A DNA stretch of 64,000 bases from CAZWDO01 sp964632485 [NCBI: uncultured bacterium] (GCA_964632485.1 CAZWDO010000017.1:1-64000), one strand, 5' to 3'; positions 34,817-43,718 are shown, numbered from the stretch's first letter. Made by a program: numbers and translations. Notes: generated by a model not told the origin, from the letters alone.

Positions 34817-35545
34817 GTGCGTTATAGTCTCATCATTCCCACTCTGAACGAAGAAAAACTTCTGCCGGGACTACTTAACCAAATTTGTCAAATTGAATAT
34901 CAAAAAAAGTATTTGTATGAAGTGATTATTGCCGATGGGGGGAGTACGGATAATACGTTGACTTTGGCCCGCGAATTCCCTTGTTTTATCTCCTCCGATT
35001 GCGATACGGGTTCCCAAAATATTGCCAAAGGGCGCAATCAGGGCGCATCTTCCGCCCGCGGGGAAATTCTTATTTTCCTCAATGCGGATGTCCGTATGCC
35101 CGATGTTGATCATTTTTTTACTGTTTTTAATCGTGAGTTCTATCAATCTCCTTCCGGAGCCATGACCTGCCGGGTAGAAGTATTCCCGGATGAACGGAAA
35201 TGGAGCGATACCTTGTTCCATGCCTTTTATAATCAATATTTTTATATGCTCAATCGATGTGGAGTTGGGATGGGACGGGGAGAATGCCAGATTGTCCGCC
35301 GCTCGGTTTTTGAGGAAGTCGGTGGTTATAACGATAATCTGGCCGCCGGTGAGGATTTTGATCTTTTTCGTCGAATTCGTCGCCACTATCCGGTCTATTT
35401 TTGTAAAAAACTGGTAATTTTTGAATCACCCCGGCGCTATCGCCATTATGGCTACTGGAAAGTCGCCTGGCAATGGACAAAAAATGCCCTTTCAGTCATG
35501 TTGCGAAACCGATCCTATTCCAATGAGTGGGAACCGATTCGCTAA
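34817..35545 (+). CDS. Family 2 glycosyltransferase
   Basis: 242 residues from GTG 34817, chosen because the conserved N-terminal strand (YSLIIPTLNEEKLLPG) follows at once; the frame is open further upstream but there it runs inside the previous gene. GT-A fold motifs: VIIADGGSTDNTL (nucleotide-sugar binding), KGRNQGASSARGEILIFLNADVRMP (DxD-like NADVR), GRGECQIVRRSVFEEVGGYND and EDFDLFRRIRR (catalytic ED). There is no long membrane anchor; the C-terminus is amphipathic. It transfers a sugar from a nucleotide- or lipid-linked donor; acceptor unknown. It overlaps the following Wzi-like gene by 23 bases. No clear ribosome site: reinitiation after the upstream stop is likely. Confidence 0.88.
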   Translation: MRYSLIIPTLNEEKLLPGLLNQICQIEYQKKYLYEVIIADGGSTDNTLTLAREFPCFISSDCDTGSQNIAKGRNQGASSARGEILIFLNADVRMPDVDHFFTVFNREFYQSPSGAMTCRVEVFPDERKWSDTLFHAFYNQYFYMLNRCGVGMGRGECQIVRRSVFEEVGGYNDNLAAGEDFDLFRRIRRHYPVYFCKKLVIFESPRRYRHYGYWKVAWQWTKNALSVMLRNRSYSNEWEPIR

Positions 35546-37166
35546 ATTGCGGACAGATGCCCTTTATGGCATTCTGTTCGGGGTGATTTTTTTTTACAAT
35601 CACCTTTCGGCGTTTGATTCATGGCGCGATGAACGACTCTACTTTTACTTTGAACGCTTAACAGCGTCTCATAATATAGCCCCGGTTGCGCCGTTTCATC
35701 AGCCCCTGGGATACGAAAACCTTCGCGCTATTTTTAAGCATCTTAACACGGAGGCGCTGAATAGTGAGCAACTCTCCGGATATTGGTTTTTTACCCAACA
35801 ATTCAATCCCGATTCACTGCTTTCCGACGCTCGCTCTCCTTCAAACTGGCGTTCATTAATTTCACAATCCAATAAATCGTTTCTATATTGGTCCCATCCG
35901 GAGAAAGGGATTCTGGCCATTCATCTGCTTGGAAATAGCGGTACCATCAGCCGGATTTCCCCGGATGAGCAGCTCGCTCCCTATATCCGTTTCGGCGGTT
36001 CTATCGAGGGCTATATGCCGGCTCTTCATCTTTCTTTTTCAATCCGGGGATACAATGGAATCGTTCTGGCAAATAAACAGTTAGCCTTGCATAAACGTGA
36101 ATTTTCCTATACCTATAAATTAAGTGAGACTGAAGAAAGCGCTTATCTGGACGATACGGCCGGCGAACTGGTTTTTGAAAATTCGCAGTTATATATGAGT
36201 TTGGGGCGTAATCATTTTAAAGTGGGGTATGGTGAATTAACGCCGCTTTGGGGAACTAATCACCCCCCCTGCGATCGGTTGTTTATGAAATTACTTCTCG
36301 ACCCGCTTGAAATGACCGCAATTCATGCCAAATTGATGGGGGAAGAGATCATGATAGCCGATTCGATCCGCGGTGGAGTTCGCCAGATTTCTGAAAAGTA
36401 TTTCGCTTATCATCGCTTCGCATTCAATTTGGGCAGGTACACGCAAATTGCCGCCGGCGAAATGGTCATTTACGCGGAACGAGGACTTGATCTTTCTTAT
36501 TTGAATCCGTTTCAGTTTTATAAATCAGCGGAACACAACAACCGTGATCGGGATAATACGGTATTATTTCTGGATTTTTTTACAAATTGCTGGCGAAATT
36601 GGCGATTTTTCGCCGTTTTTATGTTGGATGACATGAATTTCTCTTACCTGGGGACCGACTGGTGGGGAAATAAAACCCTGTGGCACCTGGGCGCTATATG
36701 CTATGAAATGGAACGCTGGACCCCTCTGAGCTTATCGGTCGAGTACTTGCGCATTTCTCCCTATTTCTTTAGCCATCGACTGGCTAACCGTAATTTCTCA
36801 ACTTCAAGGTATCCCCTGGGTAATGATATCCAGCCAAATAGCGATTATAGCCTGGGAACTATCAAATGGATGCCGGATGCTCGTTGGTTTTGTAAATTTA
36901 AGCTGGGATTTTTACGGCATGGCGCTAATTTTACAGCCGAAAATGATTCCCTCGTCAATACCGGCGGCGATATTAACCTGGGACATCGCGAGTTCGATAG
37001 CGAATCGGCTCGTTTTCTCGCCGGTGATTTGCAATGCTATTGGGATTGGGGTATTGAGTGCGAATGGGAACCCATTCGTAACTGGTTCGTCAGAAGTTCG
37101 GTCGTTGGGTCTCAACAACCGAACTCCAGCGTTTTCTTTTATCTTGATTGGACTATCTGGTTTTAA
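35523..37166 (+). CDS. Wzi-like capsule-assembly outer-membrane beta-barrel protein
   Basis: 547 residues from ATG 35523, which gives a hydrophobic leader (ALYGILFGVIFFYNHLSAF); the frame is open earlier but inside the glycosyltransferase gene. The barrel body has the layout of the capsule assembly Wzi family: SLGRNHFKVGYGELTPLWG, a DPLEMTAIHAKL block, and VIYAERGLDLSYLNPFQFY, which corresponds to the conserved region before the last strands; it ends YLDWTIWF with a terminal Phe, a barrel-assembly signal. Wzi binds surface polysaccharide in E. coli. Together with the glycosyltransferase and DUF2279 genes it suggests a small surface-glycan unit. Its stop codon overlaps that of the converging gene. 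Confidence 0.72.
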   Translation: MSGNRFAKLRTDALYGILFGVIFFYNHLSAFDSWRDERLYFYFERLTASHNIAPVAPFHQPLGYENLRAIFKHLNTEALNSEQLSGYWFFTQQFNPDSLLSDARSPSNWRSLISQSNKSFLYWSHPEKGILAIHLLGNSGTISRISPDEQLAPYIRFGGSIEGYMPALHLSFSIRGYNGIVLANKQLALHKREFSYTYKLSETEESAYLDDTAGELVFENSQLYMSLGRNHFKVGYGELTPLWGTNHPPCDRLFMKLLLDPLEMTAIHAKLMGEEIMIADSIRGGVRQISEKYFAYHRFAFNLGRYTQIAAGEMVIYAERGLDLSYLNPFQFYKSAEHNNRDRDNTVLFLDFFTNCWRNWRFFAVFMLDDMNFSYLGTDWWGNKTLWHLGAICYEMERWTPLSLSVEYLRISPYFFSHRLANRNFSTSRYPLGNDIQPNSDYSLGTIKWMPDARWFCKFKLGFLRHGANFTAENDSLVNTGGDINLGHREFDSESARFLAGDLQCYWDWGIECEWEPIRNWFVRSSVVGSQQPNSSVFFYLDWTIWF

Positions 37167-38020
37167 TCGATCATAATCACTAAGTATTGAACTTTACGGA
37201 ACTCTTCAATATTAACAACTTTAAGTACCGTAATTCCTTCCTGTTCCTCTTCAAGTGTAAAGGCGTTTATATTTTGGGGTGACATGATCTTTACCTTCTT
37301 CTTGGGATGATCGATTGTCAGTATTGAGTCGCTCGTCAAATCAAAACTTGTAAATTTGGCCAAGTCCAGATCACTGGTAATTTTAGCGACCTTGCGCATT
37401 CCCAGTATTCCGCCTTTTTCCTCTATAATACCCATATTCTTTAATTCTTTTTTGACATTGATAATATAATAGATGGTATTGAGAGCTTGGCTCTGATCCT
37501 TAATCACGGTGTTCTTTTGGGAGATTTCCTGCTGCTGGCCCGTAATAACTTCTCCTAATTTGGAGATATCGGTTTTTAGACTATCGATTGTCCCTTGTAA
37601 AAAGGTGATTTGATTTTCATAGCCAATTATTTTTTCACGAAGTTGAACGATCATTTTATCAAGTGAACTGATCTTTACCCCGCGATTTTTACTCTCTTCT
37701 TCAAGCAGTTTGATGCGGGCTTTGCTTTCCTCAATAATCGATTCCATCTGTTTAATGCGATTATTGATTCGTTCACGCTGGTTTTCCTCGGTTTGTCCAT
37801 TTTCCAAATCCAGATTGAGTTGTTCCAACATGTGATTGCGATTGAATACATAACTCAAGGTATCATCGATACTATTCACCATGGTGATGGTTGAATCGTA
37901 AAAAGCGGTAATGGTTTGTTTTTCCTGCGCTAATTGCTTCTTGTCCTGATTTAAACGATAAAGGAAAAACGCTAACACCACAATCACAACCGCCAGAACG
38001 GGGATAATCATTTTTTTCAT
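37163..38020 (-). CDS. Membrane-anchored coiled-coil protein of unknown function
   Basis: 285 residues: one N-terminal membrane helix (4-22), a long periplasmic coiled coil (about 28-190, heptads rich in Glu/Lys/Gln/Ile), then a small globular C-terminal part (INVKKELKNMGIIEEKGG...FTSFDLTSDSIL...NIEEFRKVQYLVI). Proteins with this layout are common in FCB-group genomes without an assigned role; I do not recognise a named family with certainty. It overlaps the preceding 129-residue membrane protein gene by 4 bases (ATGA), so translation is coupled, and it is the end of the long minus-strand gene run. Confidence 0.8.
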   Translation of the reverse strand: MKKMIIPVLAVVIVVLAFFLYRLNQDKKQLAQEKQTITAFYDSTITMVNSIDDTLSYVFNRNHMLEQLNLDLENGQTEENQRERINNRIKQMESIIEESKARIKLLEEESKNRGVKISSLDKMIVQLREKIIGYENQITFLQGTIDSLKTDISKLGEVITGQQQEISQKNTVIKDQSQALNTIYYIINVKKELKNMGIIEEKGGILGMRKVAKITSDLDLAKFTSFDLTSDSILTIDHPKKKVKIMSPQNINAFTLEEEQEGITVLKVVNIEEFRKVQYLVIMID

Positions 38021-38406
38021 GCAGACTCCTTGTAATAAATGTTTTTATGTTGACGAAAAAAAGGGTTCAAATAATATAACCAAAAGAGGGGCGCCATTAA
38101 TGGAGAGGCAAATACCATTAAAAATGCCCAAGTCAGCTTTCGGGTCTTAGTCCATTGCGGGAAATAGAATACGTACAGGATAAAAAAAACGGTGATGATG
38201 ATATGCCAAACTGAAAGATAAATAAGAGATTGACGTAACCATAGATAGGCATCATGGATTTGAGGCCAGGAATACCAGGGTTGGTCTATGACTATACCTT
38301 GTACTTGAAAGTACAGCAGTATCAGTACGCCCAGCGTATCCAATGTCAGACTCCAGCATAAAATTCCACAGGTTAAATGCAGAAAACTGCGCCATTTTTT
38401 TAGCAT
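38017..38406 (-). CDS. Small integral membrane protein, unknown
   Basis: 129 residues with three or four membrane helices (about 10-32, 60-80, 90-125) and a short polar tail. Histidines occur at the membrane face (FLHLTC, VWHIIITV), a pattern seen in haem-binding membrane proteins, but there are too few to claim haem. It is 4 bases after the TRAP large permease gene and overlaps the next gene by 4 bases, so it belongs to the same transcript. No family recognised. Confidence 0.75.
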   Translation of the reverse strand: MLKKWRSFLHLTCGILCWSLTLDTLGVLILLYFQVQGIVIDQPWYSWPQIHDAYLWLRQSLIYLSVWHIIITVFFILYVFYFPQWTKTRKLTWAFLMVFASPLMAPLFWLYYLNPFFRQHKNIYYKESA

Positions 38407-38410
38407 AACA

Positions 38411-39676
38411 TCAATCGGGCAATAAAAATAAACTAAGCTCGGGAATATAGGTGATCAGCATCAACGCAATTAACAGGAGTATAATATAAGGGATTGATGC
38501 TTTATAAACATTAATGATCGATTGGTTGAAACGAAATGAGGAGAGAAAAAGATTGAGTCCGACGGGAGGCGTTAAGTATCCGATTTCCAGATTGGTTAAA
38601 AAAATGATACCCAAATGCACTGGGTTGATATTGAACTCCCGGGCAACCGGTAATATAATGGGAACAACTACCATAATAGCGGAAAAAATATCCATCATAC
38701 AGCCGACAACGATTAAAAAGAGATTGAGTAGTATTAAAAAAACCAATTTGCTGGAAATATAAACCTCGATCCATTCAAAAAGCTTCATGGGTATCTCTTC
38801 ATCAATAAGATAGTTGGTCAATCCCAGCGCCATGCCCATGATAATCAAGATACCGCCGACCATGACCATACTTTCCTGGATAATCGGCAATAAATTTTTT
38901 TTGATGGAAAGATCTTTTTTTATAAAGAATTCGACGATAAACACATAGATCGCTGTTATGACAGCCGCTTCATTAATGGTGATAATGCCTTTAAGAATAA
39001 ATAAAAGGATCATGCCGGGAATCGGGATTTCCCAGGCTACGTCTTTAATCGCATTGCCGAAGAGTTTCCAGGAAAAGGACACCTTCTGTTGAGCGACCGG
39101 TGGGGCTTGAGTCAGAGCATAGACGGATAGAATGATAATGAGTAAAAATCCGGGGATTAAGCCGGCAATAAATAATTGTTCAATACTGGTTTCGCTAAAA
39201 ATCCCGTAGAGAATGATCGGGAGACTGGGAGGGAAGAGTAAACCCAGACTGCCGGAAGTGGTGACCAAACCCAGCGCAAATTTTTCCCGATAGTGTTGCT
39301 GAATCAGGATAGGATAAACTAATCCGCCAATGGCAATGATAGTGACACCGGAAGCGCCGGTAAAAGCCGTAAAGAGAGCGCAAATCAGCAGCGTCATGAT
39401 AGCCAGACCTCCCCGTAAATGGGCAAAAAGCTGTTCTGATAAGTGGATCAGCCGTCGGGGCGCATTGCTTTCGGATAAAATATACCCGGCAAAGGTAAAA
39501 AAAGGGATGGCCAGCAACATTGGCGTTGTGGTAATACGGTACATTTCGATAATAATAGCCGATATGTCAATATCGGCCGCGGCAAACAAAATCAGGGCAA
39601 TGCTGCCAATTATAGCGAATAAAGGGGTTCTTAACAGGGCTAAAATTATCAGAACAGCAATCATTATCCACGTCAT
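38411..39676 (-). CDS. TRAP transporter large permease (DctM/TatM-like)
   Basis: 421 residues, about 12 membrane helices throughout. Family-typical segments: AIPFFTFAGYILSESNAPRRL, FTGASGVTIIAIGGLVYP, LVTTSGSLGLLFPPSLPIILYGI and the C-terminal IFLTNLEIGYLTPPVGLNLF. It is the ion-coupled translocation subunit of a tripartite ATP-independent periplasmic transporter. It overlaps the small permease gene by 4 bases (ATGA). The set of genes around it, including a TatT homologue, marks this as the TPR-associated subtype (TPAT). Confidence 0.95.
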   Translation of the reverse strand: MTWIMIAVLIILALLRTPLFAIIGSIALILFAAADIDISAIIIEMYRITTTPMLLAIPFFTFAGYILSESNAPRRLIHLSEQLFAHLRGGLAIMTLLICALFTAFTGASGVTIIAIGGLVYPILIQQHYREKFALGLVTTSGSLGLLFPPSLPIILYGIFSETSIEQLFIAGLIPGFLLIIILSVYALTQAPPVAQQKVSFSWKLFGNAIKDVAWEIPIPGMILLFILKGIITINEAAVITAIYVFIVEFFIKKDLSIKKNLLPIIQESMVMVGGILIIMGMALGLTNYLIDEEIPMKLFEWIEVYISSKLVFLILLNLFLIVVGCMMDIFSAIMVVVPIILPVAREFNINPVHLGIIFLTNLEIGYLTPPVGLNLFLSSFRFNQSIINVYKASIPYIILLLIALMLITYIPELSLFLLPD

Positions 39677-40191
39677 GGCGCGGGAACTCCTGTTTCTTCA
39701 TAGTGGGAAGTGGTTAATAAATTGATAATTCGGAGGAACAATCGCAACCCGATAAACGCAAAACCGATCGGAAGGACCAGTATAAAATACCAATTCTGCC
39801 AATTTAGGATAAAAGTGGTACTATACTCTTTTTCCATCGCAAGAAAATTCATGGAGGCTTTTGCCATAAAAAAAACAATGAGGATAGTGACCCCATAAGT
39901 CAAAATATAACTGATCCGTTTCCAATAGGGATTCAAAAACTTTGTGACCACTTCCATTCCGATAAAGCGATCGTTCCGAAGTCCCAGACTGGTGCCGAAA
40001 AGACAAAACCACAGAATCAGGTAACGCGTCAAAGGATCGATCCAGAGCAAACCACTATGGAAAAAATAGCGGAGGATAATTTGCAAGAGCATTAACGATA
40101 GGGATAATCCAAGAGAGATGGCCAATAGTGATTTTTCAATCACTGTCAGCAATCGGTCAATTTGGTGAATTGTTTTTTGCGCGGAATTCAT
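39673..40191 (-). CDS. TRAP transporter small permease (DctQ/TatQ-like)
   Basis: 172 residues with four membrane helices (about 17-40, 52-72, 92-112, 130-152) and the DctQ-type segments LLQIILRYFF, RYLILWFCLFGTSLGLRNDRFIGMEVV. It pairs with the large permease in the inner membrane. The ATG at 40191 lies 35 bases inside the end of the substrate-binding protein gene, and its own stop overlaps the next start, so the three transporter genes are translationally coupled. Confidence 0.93.
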   Translation of the reverse strand: MNSAQKTIHQIDRLLTVIEKSLLAISLGLSLSLMLLQIILRYFFHSGLLWIDPLTRYLILWFCLFGTSLGLRNDRFIGMEVVTKFLNPYWKRISYILTYGVTILIVFFMAKASMNFLAMEKEYSTTFILNWQNWYFILVLPIGFAFIGLRLFLRIINLLTTSHYEETGVPAP

Positions 40192-41161
40192 TTAAAGTAT
40201 CTTCAACTTTTTTTAACAGTTCGGGCGAATAGAGGGATTGAGCCATTTTGGTGCGGGCTTTCTCACCGGCCAGGCGAATGGTCTCTAAATCTTTCGGGTT
40301 TTTGATTGTGGTGAGTTTCAATCCTTTTTTCTTCATTTCTTCGATGGATTTCATATTGTCTTCCCGGCTCAGTTTAATCAGCTTTTGCATATACGTGCGG
40401 CCATACCCTCTCATCATCCGTTGTTCTTCGGGGGTGAGCGTTTGCCAGATATCTTTACTGATCAGAATAGCGCCGATCGCGTTTGCCAGGGGCAGCTCCA
40501 GCATATAATTGATTTTTGTGTACCATTGCAGGGAAACCGCTCCCAGGGGAGATACATAAAGTCCGTCAATCATTCCGGTTTGCAATGCGGTAAGAACATC
40601 TGTTACATTCATGGGAATCGGTTTGAAACCCAACGCGTCAAATGTAGCCTTTGCTACCGGGTCCCCTTCCCACATCCACATTTTTATGCCGTTGAGGTCT
40701 TGAATAGAAGTTACTGGTTTCTTGGTAAAAATATAGACAAATCCGACTTCCGCCCATCCCAGCAAAATAAAATTTTTCTTTTCAAACTTAGCGGAAAAAT
40801 CATCAAACAGCAATTGCTGAATCAGATCGGCTTCTTCATTGGAGTTTAATAAAAAAGGAGCATCAAAAATTCGGACTTCCGGGAGGATTTCTCCCAGGGC
40901 AACGCCCGTAAAACCGCCAGCATGAAGCTGCCCCATGCGGATTTTACGCAACACATCAATTTCATTGCCGCTCACTCCACCGGGATAAATACGAAATGAA
41001 ATTTTTTCTTTTGATTCTTCCTGGATAATCTGATTGTACTCTTCCATGACATTCAGCCAGGTTGAACCCCGCGGCGCCAGGGATGCAAATTTGATTTTGA
41101 TCTTTTCAGCATAAATACTAATACTCAAAAGAAGTACCAGGATTATTGAAAAAATACGCAT
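40157..41161 (-). CDS. TRAP transporter substrate-binding protein (DctP/TatP-like)
   Basis: 334 residues from ATG 41161, which has AAAGGAG five bases upstream; an in-frame ATG 15 bases earlier overlaps that site. Signal peptide (1-18, ILVLLLSISIYA). DctP-fold landmarks: KFASLAPRGSTWLNVMEEY, FRIYPGGVSGNE, KIRMGQLHAGGFT, LNGIKMWMWEGDP, TALQTGMIDGLYVSPL. The Arg usually contacting ligand carboxylates in acid-binding DctPs is replaced here in the WMWEGDP region, so a non-carboxylate ligand is possible, in line with the hydrophobic ligands proposed for TPAT systems. It has its own promoter (41183-41211) and follows the TatT gene. Confidence 0.93.
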   Translation of the reverse strand: MRIFSIILVLLLSISIYAEKIKIKFASLAPRGSTWLNVMEEYNQIIQEESKEKISFRIYPGGVSGNEIDVLRKIRMGQLHAGGFTGVALGEILPEVRIFDAPFLLNSNEEADLIQQLLFDDFSAKFEKKNFILLGWAEVGFVYIFTKKPVTSIQDLNGIKMWMWEGDPVAKATFDALGFKPIPMNVTDVLTALQTGMIDGLYVSPLGAVSLQWYTKINYMLELPLANAIGAILISKDIWQTLTPEEQRMMRGYGRTYMQKLIKLSREDNMKSIEEMKKKGLKLTTIKNPKDLETIRLAGEKARTKMAQSLYSPELLKKVEDTLNEFRAKNNSPN

Positions 41162-41182
41162 TTTAACTCCTTTCACTAATTA

Positions 41183-41211
41183 AACATACTATTTTTCAAA
41201 CCAAAAGTCAA
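41183..41211 (-). promoter_or_regulatory. Internal promoter before the TRAP substrate-binding protein gene
   Basis: Minus strand TTGACT (41206-41211), 17-base spacer, TATGTT (41183-41188), in the 51-base gap between the TatT and TatP genes. It could raise binding-protein expression above that of upstream genes. Confidence 0.6.
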
Positions 41212-41212
41212 G

Positions 41213-42055
41213 TTAAAAATAATTCTCCTTTTGTTTTATCAAATCTCTGATTCTGTCGATGGCGATTTGATTAGCCAGACGGAATTCGGGATAACGGTCC
41301 AAGGGGAAAGCCATGACTTCTGCTACGGTTTTATCAAATAGTTCTTCATCCATTGTGGTCAGACAATAGTATTTTAAAAAATAATAGTGAGTCAGCAAAA
41401 AATTCCGGTGGTTACCGTTAAACGCTGTTTCAAAATGGAGCCGGCTTTTTTCGATATCGCCCCCGGCAAGGGGTGGGAGCATGGCATAATAGGCGCCCCA
41501 AAAGATATGAACGGAATAGTAATAGTAGTCCGGGATAGTCAGGGTAATCTGATCCATCATGATCGTGATCGGTGTGAGGGCCATCGCCGCCGATGGTTCC
41601 GATATCTGAAGGTTGATCGCGCAGGACCAGTTGAAAGCATACCAGAAAAGCAGCGGTAATTTCTCTTTTGGAGTATTTTTTACATAATTGTTTAGCGTTT
41701 CCGGGGACAACTGGGCGGGATCATATCCCAGAATTTTTTCAGCTATCTCCATCCCTTTGTGATAAAGGGCAATAGCCCGTAATGTATCCCTGTTTTCCAC
41801 ATAACCCAGAGAATAACTACAATAGGCCTGGCTGCCTAAAATAGCATAATTGATATCCCCGGGATATGAATACAATAGACCTTCGATTAATTTTAAACCC
41901 GTAGGAAGCGCTGCCTCTGCCAGTACCGCATCGGATTCTTCAAATAAAGCGGTAACCGTACCACGCATAATCGAATCAATTTCCTTTTTAGCCAGTCGTG
42001 AAGGAATTCCGCAGGATATGAACAAAAACAATAAAAAAAACAATAAACGCTTCAT
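41213..42055 (-). CDS. TatT-like lipoprotein of a TPR-associated TRAP transporter (TPAT)
   Basis: 280 residues with a lipoprotein signal ending FISC at Cys15. The remainder is all helical, with TPR-like pairs: KLIEGLLYSYPGDINYAILGSQAYCSYSLGYVE, ALYHKGMEIAEKI, and the family-typical LFWYAFNWSCAINL and GGDIEKSRLHFETAF. This resembles TatT of Treponema pallidum (Tp0956), a trimeric TPR lipoprotein that binds the TRAP substrate-binding protein TatP. Its place directly upstream of the TRAP binding protein and permease genes supports the call. Proposed role: delivering or storing a hydrophobic ligand in the periplasm. 18 bases separate it from the ComEA-like gene upstream. Confidence 0.88.
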   Translation of the reverse strand: MKRLLFFLLFLFISCGIPSRLAKKEIDSIMRGTVTALFEESDAVLAEAALPTGLKLIEGLLYSYPGDINYAILGSQAYCSYSLGYVENRDTLRAIALYHKGMEIAEKILGYDPAQLSPETLNNYVKNTPKEKLPLLFWYAFNWSCAINLQISEPSAAMALTPITIMMDQITLTIPDYYYYSVHIFWGAYYAMLPPLAGGDIEKSRLHFETAFNGNHRNFLLTHYYFLKYYCLTTMDEELFDKTVAEVMAFPLDRYPEFRLANQIAIDRIRDLIKQKENYF

Positions 42056-42073
42056 AACCCATCCTTTCTTAGC

Positions 42074-42397
42074 TTAGGGTCGGGTCAGTTTTTTCAGAAT
42101 CTTGATTTCAGTCCGGCTCAGGCGCAAGTATTGATTTAAACTGCCAACAGGCGGCAGGGTTCCCATGCGGGTTCTTAAATCAATGAGTTGACGGGCTTTT
42201 TGGGGCCCAATCCGGGGTAGTTCCATCAATTGCTCGCGGCTTGCCTGAGAAAGCGATAAGGGCTGATTCCCAAGGATATCGATTCTGCTGCTCCATAAAT
42301 GATTCTGAAGGCAATAGCCAGCAATAAAAAGAAATATTAACCCACAGAACAGAATACGTTCTTTTTTTGAAAACCGAAAAAAAGCGCGGAAACTCAT
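42074..42397 (-). CDS. ComEA-like helix-hairpin-helix protein with membrane anchor
   Basis: 107 residues: an N-terminal membrane helix (about 15-31) and a C-terminal helix-hairpin-helix domain of the ComEA type (LSLSQASREQLMELPRIG, PQKARQLIDLR). ComEA binds DNA outside the cytoplasm during transformation, but short single-copy HhH proteins of this kind are frequent in non-competent bacteria. It overlaps the mtaB gene by 4 bases (ATGA). No ComEC or pilus genes are in the window, so a competence role is only a possibility. Confidence 0.82.
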   Translation of the reverse strand: MSFRAFFRFSKKERILFCGLIFLFIAGYCLQNHLWSSRIDILGNQPLSLSQASREQLMELPRIGPQKARQLIDLRTRMGTLPPVGSLNQYLRLSRTEIKILKKLTRP

Positions 42398-43716
42398 GGG
42401 ACTAAAGTTCCGATGACTCGTTCCTGGGGATCGACATATTCAAGCTGAGTCTGGACAAATTGATTTACATCCGGGCGAGATGTACGGAAATGAACGCGGA
42501 TGTAATTGGAGGTTAAGCCGTTCCACCATTGTCCGTCGATTAGTTGAGATTCCACTAATATTTCCATTTTTTTATCTATAAACTGATTATAGAATTCACG
42601 GCGCTTATACCGTCCCAGGGCAATTATCTGATTGGTACGTTCCTGTATGGTTTCTTTGGATAGTTTGGGTTGCATCAGGGAGGATTTTGTGCCGGGCCGG
42701 TCGGAATAGCTGAAAACATGAATGTAACACGGAGGCAGATCCTTTGTGAATTGGTAGGTGTCTTGAAAATCGCTCTCTTGTTCGCCTGGATGGCCGATAA
42801 TCAGATCAAGGCCGATTCCGATCTCCGGGATTTTGTTGGTAATCATGTTAATCAATCGATTATAATCCGATGTGGTATAATGTCGGTTCATTACTTTTAA
42901 TATTCGGTTGGAACCGCTTTGCAGAGGAATATGAAGGTGTCGGCAAATACGGGGTGTATAGCCGATGAAATCGATCAGCTCTTCTGAAAATTCGTTGGGT
43001 TCGATTGATGTCAGACGAATCCGGGCGATACTGGTTTCTTTGATGATTCTTTTCAACAAGGGCAGCAATAAATAGTCGTCTTGCTCCAAACCGTACTTGC
43101 CGATATGGATGCCGGTAAGTACGATCTCCTTGAAATTCTGTTCCTGAAAAATCGCGATCTGTTCGATTACGCGATCCAGGGACCGACTTCTGTATTTACC
43201 GCGCAAATAGGGGATGATGCAGTAGGAACAAAACGCCTCGCAGCCGTCCTGGATTTTGAGGAAAGCGCGGGTTCGTTCGGTGAAATGATGAAGCAATTGT
43301 TCATTGGCATGAAATTGATACTCTGCGAGATGCCGATGGACAAAAATAAAGGGAAACCCGGTCTTTTGACCTGATTTATAAAACCGCTTTAAAAAAAGTT
43401 GGATATCTTCTTTTTCCAAATTGCCCAGGATCAGGTCAATCCCGTCTATTGTCGCTAATTCCTGCGCATGCAATTGGGCCATGCAACCTGTTACTACGAT
43501 AAAAGCTTTGGGATTCTGGTTGATGAAGCGCCGTATATATTGCCGGGCGCGCTGTTCACTTTTTTGAGTGACCGCGCAGGTATTGAAGATCAATAGGTCG
43601 GCTTTTGCGGGGGTGTCAACGATTCCAATATCCATTTGGGAAAGAATCTCTTTAATGCTTTCAATTTCATAGCGGTTGACTTTGCATCCGAATGAAATCA
43701 GATAGGCGTGATCCAT
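42394..43716 (-). CDS. mtaB: tRNA t6A37 methylthiotransferase MtaB
   Basis: 440 residues. The N-terminal UPF0004 domain has the three cysteines of the auxiliary iron-sulfur cluster: C11 (FGCKVN), C47 (FNTCAVT) and C78 (VTGCMAQ). The radical SAM domain has C159-x3-C163-x2-C166 (GCEAFCSYC). The start SFGCKVNRYE is diagnostic of MtaB rather than MiaB or RimO. It adds a methylthio group to N6-threonylcarbamoyladenosine at position 37 of tRNAs reading ANN codons. The C-terminal TRAM-like part is short. It begins 2 bases after the stop of the preceding giant barrel gene. Confidence 0.95.
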   Translation of the reverse strand: MDHAYLISFGCKVNRYEIESIKEILSQMDIGIVDTPAKADLLIFNTCAVTQKSEQRARQYIRRFINQNPKAFIVVTGCMAQLHAQELATIDGIDLILGNLEKEDIQLFLKRFYKSGQKTGFPFIFVHRHLAEYQFHANEQLLHHFTERTRAFLKIQDGCEAFCSYCIIPYLRGKYRSRSLDRVIEQIAIFQEQNFKEIVLTGIHIGKYGLEQDDYLLLPLLKRIIKETSIARIRLTSIEPNEFSEELIDFIGYTPRICRHLHIPLQSGSNRILKVMNRHYTTSDYNRLINMITNKIPEIGIGLDLIIGHPGEQESDFQDTYQFTKDLPPCYIHVFSYSDRPGTKSSLMQPKLSKETIQERTNQIIALGRYKRREFYNQFIDKKMEILVESQLIDGQWWNGLTSNYIRVHFRTSRPDVNQFVQTQLEYVDPQERVIGTLVP

Positions 43717-43718
43717 CG

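Noticed and set aside
42074-42397. Competence locus based on the ComEA-like gene
   Set aside because: No ComEC, DprA or pilus genes in the window; a single HhH protein is insufficient.
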